Shown here piece after piece: positions 50,080 to 56,575 of a stretch of DNA of 56,575 nucleotides. The stretch is taken from positions 1-56,575 of the forward strand of contig DATAJO010000006.1 of the NCBI GenBank assembly GCA_036262075.1, read 5' to 3'. The notes beneath the pieces are model-generated. The model was given only the letters and a program-made list of their open reading frames with translations. It did no database searches and was not told where the DNA came from. The position numbers and the translations under genes are program-made. The DNA is from JACDBZ01 sp036262075. Its GTDB lineage: Bacteria > Chloroflexota > Limnocylindria > QHBO01. Positions within the stretch are counted from its first letter, which is position 1. Every line of letters starts with the position of its first letter.

Positions 50080-52500
50080 GTGGCGACCCGACGACGGACC
50101 ACGAGCACCCGCCGCCGCACCCCACGACGCCGCCGTCAGACGACGCCGTTCGTCGTCAGCGCGCGGTTCTGGCGCGAGTTCCTCGCGCTGGGGCTGCTGT
50201 TCCTGGCGCTCATCAGCGTCATCGCCCTGTTCGCGCCCGACGCGGGACAGATCGTCACCCCCTGGCACCAGGTGCTCACCACGCTGTTCGGGTGGGGGAT
50301 CGCCTTCGCGCCGCCGCTGCTCGCCGGCTTTGCGCTCATGCTGTGGATGAAGACGATGCCCGCCGAGCGCTGGATGGCGGCCTCCGGCGCCGCGGTCGTC
50401 GCGCTCTCGCTGCTCGGGATGTTCCACCTCGCCCACGGCGGCGGCCAGGAGGCGGTCGGCACCGTCGAGGGCGGTGGCGCGCTCGGCTACGCGGTGAGCG
50501 CCGTCCTCGAGGGCGCGCTCGGCACCGCGGGCGCGTGGGCCGGACTCGTGCTGTTCGTGGTCGTCGGGCTGCTGCTGTACTTCAACATGACGATCGGCGA
50601 CCTCATCGCCGCGTACCTCGCGGAGCGCGACGAGCGCATCGAGCGCGAGGCGGAGGAGGTGCGCCGCGCTTCCAGGGGCCGGCGGACGGCCACGGGAACC
50701 GAGCGCGCCGACGCGACGGCGGCACCGGCGACGCCCGCCCGCCCGGGCCTCATCGATCGCGTCCGCGACCGGCTGGCCGGCCCGCACGACCTCGACGACG
50801 AGCCGCCGGTCATCGTCCGTCGGGAACGGCCGGCGACGGCCGGCGGGAACGGCGCATCGCGGGCGGCGGCGCCGGTCCCCGTGCCCACGCCGGGTCCGGC
50901 GGCCATCCCGGTCGGTGGCGAGGACGACGAGGCCGTGGGCGAGGAGTCCACGACGCCGGCGCGTGACTTCGAGCACGACGAGGAGGCCCATCTGGCCGAG
51001 GCGGCCGCCGAGGAGGCGTCGGACGCGGCGCTCGAGGCCGTCGAGCGGGCCTGGGACCTGCCGCCGATCGACCTCCTCGCCGACGCGCCGGAGTCATCGG
51101 CCGCGCAGCTCGACCTGTCGGCCAAGGGGCGGCGCATCCGCGAGACGCTCGCGCACTTCGGCATCGGCGTGAAGGTGGCCCGCATCCAGGAAGGGCCCGT
51201 CGTCACGCAGTACGCCCTCGAGGTCGACCCGGGCATCAAGCTCAGCCGGATCGAGGGCCTGGCCGACAACCTCGCGCTCGCCCTGTCGGCCCGCTCGATC
51301 CGGATCGAGGCGCCGATCCCGGGCGAGCCGTACGTCGGCGTCGAGATCCCGAACGCGGCGTTCGACCTCGTCACGCTCAAGGAGGTGCTCGCCAGCCGCA
51401 ACTTCGCCGATGCCTCGAACCGGTCGAAGCTCGCCTTCGCCCTCGGCCAGGACGTCGCCGGCCAGCCGTTCAGCGCCGACCTGGCGAAGATGCCGCACAT
51501 GCTCATCGCCGGCGCCACAGGTTCGGGCAAGAGCGTGTGCGTGAACGCGATCATCGACTCGTTCCTGATGAACGCGACGCCGGCCGAGGTGAAGCTCATC
51601 CTCATCGACCCGAAGCGCGTCGAGCTGGCGCAGTACAAGGGCATCCCGCACCTGCTGTGCGAGGTCATCGTCGAGCCCGACAAGGCGGTGAACGCCCTCA
51701 AGTGGACGGTCGGCACGATGGAGAGCCGATACGCCGAGTTCGCGGCCCGCGGCGTGCGGAACATCGCCGCCTACAACGAGGCGCTGCGGCCCGGGCAGCC
51801 GCGGATGCCGTACATCGTCGTGGTTATCGACGAGCTCGCCGACCTGATGATGGTGTCGGCCTACGAGGTGGAGTCGACGATCACCCGCATCGCGCAGCTG
51901 GCCCGCGCGACCGGCATCCACCTCGTCGTCGCCACGCAGCGACCGAGCGTGCAGGTCATCACCGGCCTGATCAAGGCGAACATCCCGTCGCGCATCGCGT
52001 TCGCCATGACCTCGGGCGTCGACTCGCGCACGATCCTCGACACGACCGGCGCCGAGGACCTGCTGGGACGCGGCGACATGCTCTACCAGCCGATCGACGC
52101 GCCGCGCGCCGTCCGGCTCCAGGGCGTGCTCGTCACCGATCCCGAGATCGAGGCCGTCGCGCGTCACTGGCGCGCCCAGGGCGGCCCGCAGTACCGGCCC
52201 GAGATCACCGCGCCGCGGCGCGACGGCAAGCCGGGCGGACGCCCGGGAGAGGATGACGAGGGCGACGACGCCGATGCGCTCCTGCCGCAGGCCATCGAGA
52301 TCGTGCGGCGCAGCGACAAGGCATCGGCCAGCCTGCTCCAGCGCCGCCTGCGCATCGGCTACGCGCGAGCCGCGCGCATCCTCGACCAGATGGAGGATCG
52401 CGGCATCGTCGGGCCGGCCGACGGGAGCCGGTTCCGCGAGGTGCTCGTCACGAGCGACGGATGGGGAGGGGACGTCGCGCCGGACGAGGACGAGGAGTGA
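50080..52500 (+). CDS. ftsK: DNA translocase FtsK/SpoIIIE
   Basis: FtsK pumps chromosomal DNA through the division septum. The 806 residues begin with an Arg/Thr-rich cytoplasmic start and four membrane segments (about 28-170). A long low-complexity linker follows, then the motor domain with Walker A GATGSGKSVCVNAI, Walker B VIDELADLMMV and ATQRPSVQVITGLIKAN. The C-terminal gamma winged-helix domain (SLLQRRLRIGYARAARILD) reads KOPS-type DNA. The GTG at 50080 is eight bases after rnj. Confidence 0.96.
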   Translation: MATRRRTTSTRRRTPRRRRQTTPFVVSARFWREFLALGLLFLALISVIALFAPDAGQIVTPWHQVLTTLFGWGIAFAPPLLAGFALMLWMKTMPAERWMAASGAAVVALSLLGMFHLAHGGGQEAVGTVEGGGALGYAVSAVLEGALGTAGAWAGLVLFVVVGLLLYFNMTIGDLIAAYLAERDERIEREAEEVRRASRGRRTATGTERADATAAPATPARPGLIDRVRDRLAGPHDLDDEPPVIVRRERPATAGGNGASRAAAPVPVPTPGPAAIPVGGEDDEAVGEESTTPARDFEHDEEAHLAEAAAEEASDAALEAVERAWDLPPIDLLADAPESSAAQLDLSAKGRRIRETLAHFGIGVKVARIQEGPVVTQYALEVDPGIKLSRIEGLADNLALALSARSIRIEAPIPGEPYVGVEIPNAAFDLVTLKEVLASRNFADASNRSKLAFALGQDVAGQPFSADLAKMPHMLIAGATGSGKSVCVNAIIDSFLMNATPAEVKLILIDPKRVELAQYKGIPHLLCEVIVEPDKAVNALKWTVGTMESRYAEFAARGVRNIAAYNEALRPGQPRMPYIVVVIDELADLMMVSAYEVESTITRIAQLARATGIHLVVATQRPSVQVITGLIKANIPSRIAFAMTSGVDSRTILDTTGAEDLLGRGDMLYQPIDAPRAVRLQGVLVTDPEIEAVARHWRAQGGPQYRPEITAPRRDGKPGGRPGEDDEGDDADALLPQAIEIVRRSDKASASLLQRRLRIGYARAARILDQMEDRGIVGPADGSRFREVLVTSDGWGGDVAPDEDEE

Positions 52501-53789
52501 CCGAGCCCGTCCACAAGCTCGGCGACGTGCTGCGGACGGCGCGCGAGGCAAAGGGCGTCGACCTCGCCCGCGTCGAGCGAGATACGAAGATCCGCGAGCG
52601 CTACCTCTCGGCGCTCGAGCGCGGCGACTACCGCGAGCTGCCGGGAGCGGTGTACACCCGCGGCTTCCTCCGCAACTACGGCGCGTACCTCGGCCTCGAC
52701 GCCGAGGAGCTCATCGACCTCTACCGCCTCGAAACCTCGAGCGCGGCCGCCGAGCGGGCCAGCGTTCCGGCGCCGCCGAAGCCGCTGCGCACGAAGCGGG
52801 CACGGGCCTTCGTGCTCACCCCGAGCCTGATCGTGGCGGCCCTGCTGACAGTGCTCGTCGGCGGCTTCTTCGCGTACCTCGGCTACCAGCTCGTCACGTA
52901 CGCCCGCACCCCGGACCTGCGCATCATCGATCCGCCGGGCAACGTGAGCGGCTACACCGAGGCGGAGATCACGATCCGCGGCGAGACCGAGCCGAACGCC
53001 GTCGTGACCGTCGACGGCCTGACCGAGAATCCGACCGTCACCGCCGACGCGGACGGCCGGTTCAGCGTCACCGTCGGCCTCGTGCCGGGCTCGAACGTCA
53101 TCACCCTCGTCGCCGACGACCCGAAGACCGACCGCCAGTCCGAGCCCGAGGAGCGCACGATCGTCCGCCTCGACGACGGGGCCAGCCCCTCGGCCGGCCC
53201 GACGGTCGTCGAGCTGACGAGCCCCGAGCCCGGCGCGCTCGTGCGCGGGGCGGTCGAGGTGGCGGGGCTCGCCCCACCGAATGCCGAGCTCACGGTGAGC
53301 GCCGAGCTCGAGCGCCAGCCGACCCCGACGTTCCAAATCGTCGACGCGGCCGGCACCGCCGTCACGCCGACGTACGCGCCGCCCACGCCGCCGGAGCCGG
53401 CGACCGTCACTGCTGACGCCGCCGGGTCGTTCGCGACGAACCTCAGGCTGCCGCCCGGCGCGTGGCGCATCACGGTCGCGTCATCGGCGACCGGCGGTGA
53501 GGCCTCGGCGAGCGTGGCGGTCACGCCCGGCCCGGGTCTGACGGCGGCGGTCACGATCGACGGCGGCGAGTCGTACCTCGACCTGTACGAGGACGGCGAG
53601 CGCGTGCCGGAGGTCTCGGGCCGCAACGCCCAGGACGGCGACACCGTCGAGCTGTCGGCGGACCGCGAGCTGCGCATCCGGGTCGGCAACGCGGCGGTCG
53701 TGCGGCTCCGGGTCAACGGCATCGAGCTCGGCGCGATGGGCGGCTCGGGCGCCGTCGTCGAATGGATCATCACGCGCGCTGGCGGCTGA
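52497..53789 (+). CDS. RodZ-like protein: HTH domain, membrane helix, Ig-like extracellular domains
   Basis: The 430 residues begin with a RodZ-type HTH (LGDVLRTAREAKGVDLARV ... ERYLSALERGDYRELPG ... YTRGFLRNYGAYLGLD). A basic stretch and one membrane helix (LIVAALLTVLVGGFFAYLGY, about 116-137) follow. The outer part has two Ig-like or beta-sandwich units (NVSGYTEAEITIRGETEPNA and GALVRGAVEVAGLAPPNAEL) and a final domain like DUF4115 (YLDLYEDGERV). RodZ links MreB to the cell wall; the extra Ig-like units are not in the E. coli form. The GTG overlaps the ftsK stop. Confidence 0.8.
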   Translation: MTEPVHKLGDVLRTAREAKGVDLARVERDTKIRERYLSALERGDYRELPGAVYTRGFLRNYGAYLGLDAEELIDLYRLETSSAAAERASVPAPPKPLRTKRARAFVLTPSLIVAALLTVLVGGFFAYLGYQLVTYARTPDLRIIDPPGNVSGYTEAEITIRGETEPNAVVTVDGLTENPTVTADADGRFSVTVGLVPGSNVITLVADDPKTDRQSEPEERTIVRLDDGASPSAGPTVVELTSPEPGALVRGAVEVAGLAPPNAELTVSAELERQPTPTFQIVDAAGTAVTPTYAPPTPPEPATVTADAAGSFATNLRLPPGAWRITVASSATGGEASASVAVTPGPGLTAAVTIDGGESYLDLYEDGERVPEVSGRNAQDGDTVELSADRELRIRVGNAAVVRLRVNGIELGAMGGSGAVVEWIITRAGG

Positions 53790-53824
53790 CGCTCGACGGC
53801 GCGAGGCACGAAGATAGGGGAGCC

Positions 53825-54316
53825 ATGGCAGCAGACGCATCGTTCGACATCGTCAGCGACTTCGACCAGCAGGAGCTGGTGAACGCGCTCGACCAGGCGC
53901 GCCGCGAGATCGCGACGCGCTACGACTTCAAGGGCAGCAAGGTCGCCTTCGAGCTCGGCAAGGACGGGATCACGCTCACGGCCGACGACGAGTATCGCGC
54001 CGGGGCAGCGAAGGACCTGCTCGAGTCGAAGGCCGTTCGGCGTGGACTGAGCCTGAAGGTCTTCGAGTGGGGCCGCATCGAGCCGGCCGGGGGCGGCACC
54101 GTGCGCCAGCACATCGGCCTCAAGCGCGGCCTGACGAGCGAGCAGGCCAAGGAGCTGAGCAAGCGCATCCGCGAGGGCTTCCCCAAGGTCAAGCCGGTCA
54201 TCCAGGGCGACGCGGTGCGGGTCAGCGCCAAGTCGAAGGACGACCTCCAGGCGGTCATCGCCGACCTGCGGGCGCTCGACTACCCGGTCGCGCTCCAGTT
54301 CACGAACTACCGCTGA
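53825..54316 (+). CDS. yajQ: YajQ family nucleotide-binding protein
   Basis: The 163-residue protein is a full-length YajQ (SFDIVSDFDQQELVNALDQA, RYDFKGSKVAFEL, RQHIGLKRGLTSEQAKELSKRI, DDLQAVIADLR). Some members bind cyclic di-GMP or tRNA; in general the role is unsettled. The ATG at 53825 has AGGGGAG upstream. Confidence 0.95.
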   Translation: MAADASFDIVSDFDQQELVNALDQARREIATRYDFKGSKVAFELGKDGITLTADDEYRAGAAKDLLESKAVRRGLSLKVFEWGRIEPAGGGTVRQHIGLKRGLTSEQAKELSKRIREGFPKVKPVIQGDAVRVSAKSKDDLQAVIADLRALDYPVALQFTNYR

Positions 54317-54320
54317 GCCG

Positions 54321-54836
54321 ATGCCGTCGCCGCGGCCACCGACCGACGACGAGCTCATCGCGGCGGCGCGGCGCCTCGGACGCCGTCTCACCGAGCGCGG
54401 CTGGCAGCTCGCCGCGGCCGAGTCGTGCACCGGCGGCCTCGTCGGCCACACCGTGACCCAGACGCCGAAGTCGTCCGACCACTTCCTGGGCGGCATCATC
54501 AGCTACTCGAACGCCGTGAAGGAGGAGCTGCTCGCCGTGCCGGGCGACGTCCTCGAGCGCGTGGGCGCCGTCTCGGCCGAGGTCGCCGAGGCGATGGCCA
54601 CCGGCGCGCTCGAGCGCTTCGGCGCCGCGCACGTGACCGTGGCGGTCACCGGCATCGCCGGTCCGGACGGCGGGAGCGAGGACAAGCCGGTGGGCCTGAC
54701 GTACGTCGCGGCCGCCACGCGCGACGGGCGCGCCACGGTCGAGCGCCACGTCTGGCCACACGACCGCGACGGCAACAAGCGCGCGTCCGCGCTGGCCGCG
54801 ATCGAGCTGGCCGATCGGCTCGTGGCGGAGGGGTAG
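54321..54836 (+). CDS. pncC: Nicotinamide-nucleotide amidase (CinA C-terminal domain)
   Basis: It deamidates NMN to nicotinate mononucleotide in pyridine-nucleotide recycling. The 171-residue product is the stand-alone CinA C-terminal domain: AAAESCTGGLVGHTVT, GGIISYSNAVKEELL, VAVTGIAGPDGGSEDKPVGLTYV. The catalytic Ser is in the ESCTGG motif. It lies four bases after yajQ and four before murC. Confidence 0.95.
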   Translation: MPSPRPPTDDELIAAARRLGRRLTERGWQLAAAESCTGGLVGHTVTQTPKSSDHFLGGIISYSNAVKEELLAVPGDVLERVGAVSAEVAEAMATGALERFGAAHVTVAVTGIAGPDGGSEDKPVGLTYVAAATRDGRATVERHVWPHDRDGNKRASALAAIELADRLVAEG

Positions 54837-54840
54837 GGGC

Positions 54841-56253
54841 GTGGTACGGCCCGGCGAGCGGATCCACGTCATCGGCATCGCCGGATCGGGAGCCGCGGGG
54901 GCGGCGCTCCTCGTCCACCACGCCGGCGCCGTCGTCGACGGCTGCGACCTCGACGCGCCGTCGCCGTACACGCCGCCGCTCGACGCGGCGGGCATCCGCT
55001 GGGTCGCCGGCCACGATCCGGCGCACCTCGAGGGCGTCGACCGCGTGGCGGTGACGCCCGCCATCCGCGCCGTGCCCGGGCACGCGGAGCTCGCCGCGGC
55101 CGAGGCGCGGGGCCGGCCCGTCGTCACCTGGCAGGCGCTCCTCGGCGAGCTCATGGCGGCGCCGAGGCGCCTCGGCGTCGGCGTGACCGGCACGCACGGC
55201 AAGTCGACGACGACCGCGCTCCTCGGCCACCTCCTCGAGGTCGCCGGGCTCGACCCCACGGTCGAGGTCGGGGCGTTCATCGCCGGATGGGGCGCATCGG
55301 TCAGGCCCGGTGCGGGACTGCCGTTCGTCGTCGAGGCCGACGAGTTCGGCGACAACTTCCTCAATTACCAGCCCGCGGCCGCGATCGTCACCAACGTCGA
55401 GATGGACCATCCCGACTATTTCGCCGATGCGGGCGCGGTGATGACCTCGTTCGAGCGCTTCGTGCGCGGCATGCAGCCGCACGAGGCCGTCGGTGGCCGG
55501 CTGCTGGTGGTCCACGCCTCGGATCCCGGCGCACGGGCCCTCACGGCGCGCCTGGAGGGCTGGGACGGGCGGATCGTGCGCTATGGCGCCGGTGGCGATG
55601 TGAGCGCCTCGGAGGTCGTGTTCGAGCGCGAGCGCACGACCTTCGACCTGCTCGGCCGCCGCTGGGAGACGACGCTCGCCGGCGCGCACAACGTGGCGAA
55701 TGCCACGGCCGCCATTGCGGTCGCCCGCGAGCTCGGCGCGTCGCTCGAGGCCCTGGAGGAAGGGCTGCGGACGTTCCGTGGAGCCAGGCGCCGCATGGAG
55801 CTCATCGCCGATACTCCGCGGGTGACGATCTACGACGACTACGGCCACCACCCGACCGAGGTCCGGGCCGCACTGGCCGCGGCGCGTCAGAAGGTCGGGC
55901 CGGAGCGGCGGCTGTGGGCGGTCTTCGAGCCGCACATGTACTCGCGCACGGCGCTCCTGCTCGACGACTTCTCGACCGCCTTCACCGATGCCAACGAGGT
56001 CGTCATCGCCGACATCTTCGCCAGCCGCGACACGCCGGAGGCGATGGCCGCCACCTCGGCGGAGGAGCTCGCCGATGCCATCGAGCGCGCGTCGGGCGTC
56101 CCGTCGATCGCCACCGGCGACGCCGATGCCACCGCCTCGTACGTGGCCGAGCACCTGGCCGATGGCGACGCCGTGCTCGTCATGGGGGCGGGGAAGTCGT
56201 ACCGCATCGCGCGATCGGTCGCGCGGCTGGTGGCGGGGGAGGGATCGGCATGA
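54841..56253 (+). CDS. murC: UDP-N-acetylmuramate--L-alanine ligase
   Basis: MurC adds L-Ala to UDP-MurNAc, starting the peptidoglycan stem peptide. The 470 residues have the N-terminal GIAGSGAAGAALL loop, P-loop GVTGTHGKSTTTALL, NVEMDHPDYF, NATAAIAVARELG and the signature YDDYGHHPTEV. The Mpl recycling ligase shares much of this; the DDYGHHPTEV motif and the stand-alone context favour MurC, but the other is not excluded. The GTG at 54841 is used. It overlaps the next gene (ATGA). Confidence 0.9.
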   Translation: MVRPGERIHVIGIAGSGAAGAALLVHHAGAVVDGCDLDAPSPYTPPLDAAGIRWVAGHDPAHLEGVDRVAVTPAIRAVPGHAELAAAEARGRPVVTWQALLGELMAAPRRLGVGVTGTHGKSTTTALLGHLLEVAGLDPTVEVGAFIAGWGASVRPGAGLPFVVEADEFGDNFLNYQPAAAIVTNVEMDHPDYFADAGAVMTSFERFVRGMQPHEAVGGRLLVVHASDPGARALTARLEGWDGRIVRYGAGGDVSASEVVFERERTTFDLLGRRWETTLAGAHNVANATAAIAVARELGASLEALEEGLRTFRGARRRMELIADTPRVTIYDDYGHHPTEVRAALAAARQKVGPERRLWAVFEPHMYSRTALLLDDFSTAFTDANEVVIADIFASRDTPEAMAATSAEELADAIERASGVPSIATGDADATASYVAEHLADGDAVLVMGAGKSYRIARSVARLVAGEGSA

Positions 56254-56575
56254 TCGGCCTCCGCGCCGGCGTCCTCGGCGCGCTGCTCGCCCTCGCCGTC
56301 ACGATCGCCTACCAGGCCGTCGTCGGCCTCGTCGAGGCCTCCGGCGCCCGCGACCAGCCGGCGCTCGTGCTCATCCTGCTGCTGTCGGCATTCCTCGGCG
56401 TGCTCACCGCGGTCGCGACCCGCATGCTGCGCCTGCCGGGCGCCACGGCGCCGACCGTCCTCGTGCTCGGTTGGATCCTCATCCCCGTCGTCCTCGGCGC
56501 CTTCCCGAGCGCCGCGACCGACCTCTTCGCCGGCGACGGGGCGCTCAGCTCGGGCCAGGCGCTCGCGCTGGCCAC
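56250..56575 (+). CDS. Membrane protein, 5' part only
   Basis: The ATG at 56250 overlaps the murC stop, and the frame stays open to the window edge (108 codons visible). It contains three hydrophobic segments (about 5-29, 40-58 and 70-84) separated by short polar stretches. I do not recognise a family in this fragment. Its position after murC may hint at a cell-envelope role. Confidence 0.7.
   Translation, partial: MIGLRAGVLGALLALAVTIAYQAVVGLVEASGARDQPALVLILLLSAFLGVLTAVATRMLRLPGATAPTVLVLGWILIPVVLGAFPSAATDLFAGDGALSSGQALALA

Overview
This is one continuous stretch of bacterial chromosome, very GC-rich (about 70% by eye). It holds 61 protein-coding genes, two of them cut by the window ends. All but three lie on the + strand (the exceptions are a BON-domain gene, rpmB, and a LysM lytic transglycosylase). 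I see no rRNA, tRNA, phage, transposase or CRISPR. Gene content is core housekeeping. A Chloroflexota-type genome (perhaps a GC-rich soil or freshwater lineage such as Limnocylindria) fits best: coaD is followed by a DivIVA/AtpF-like coiled-coil gene, then DUF177-rpmF; there is a DUF4015 lipoprotein and a DUF3352 protein; EF-Ts is short. The phylum call is inference.

Layout. 1-11118: rluD(partial)-gmk-priA-def-fmt, a convergent BON gene, a YugP-type peptidase, rlmN-rpe, a DUF4015 lipoprotein, an RDD protein, dtd, and rpmB in reverse. 11202-22736: recG-rsmD-coaD, the coiled-coil gene, DUF177-rpmF-plsX-nusB-acpP-rnc-smc-ftsY. 22829-30454: ffh, DUF3352, rpsP-khpA-rimM-trmD-rplS, rnhB, yraN and the convergent transglycosylase. 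30793-37575: rpsB-tsf-pyrH-frr-uppS-cdsA-dxr-rseP. 37660-44538: a small CxxC protein, then nusA-rnpM-infB-rbfA-nrnA-truB-ribF. 44612-50071: the RNA-decay block rpsO-pnp-udg-rnj. 50080-end: ftsK, a RodZ-like protein, yajQ, pncC, murC and a membrane protein cut by the window end. Most neighbours overlap by 1-20 bases (ATGA, GTGA, TAGTG, TGATG), so translational coupling is pervasive.

The standout is pnp. Its single 878-residue frame encodes a normal PNPase (two RNase PH domains, KH, S1), but a complete DnaQ/PolC-type DEDDh 3'-5' exonuclease domain of about 170 residues sits in the helical linker between the PH domains, with all catalytic residues present. I know of no described PNPase built this way. 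Other RNA enzymes nearby are also unusual: RNase HII has lost its second catalytic acidic residue and its GRG motif, and RNase III lacks one of its four active-site carboxylates. They sit in the same window as RNase J and an NrnA-type nanoRNase.

Regulation visible in the sequence includes a perfect intrinsic terminator inside the nusA 5' leader, which suggests autoregulated attenuation. A recurring (TG)C-TATACT -10 element stands before operons, and several -10 boxes lie so close to the start codon that the mRNA should be leaderless (recG, rnhB, udg, perhaps def). Three genes (rimM, the DUF4015 lipoprotein and the coiled-coil gene) have no ATG, GTG or TTG that could start them and seem to use CTG or ACG.
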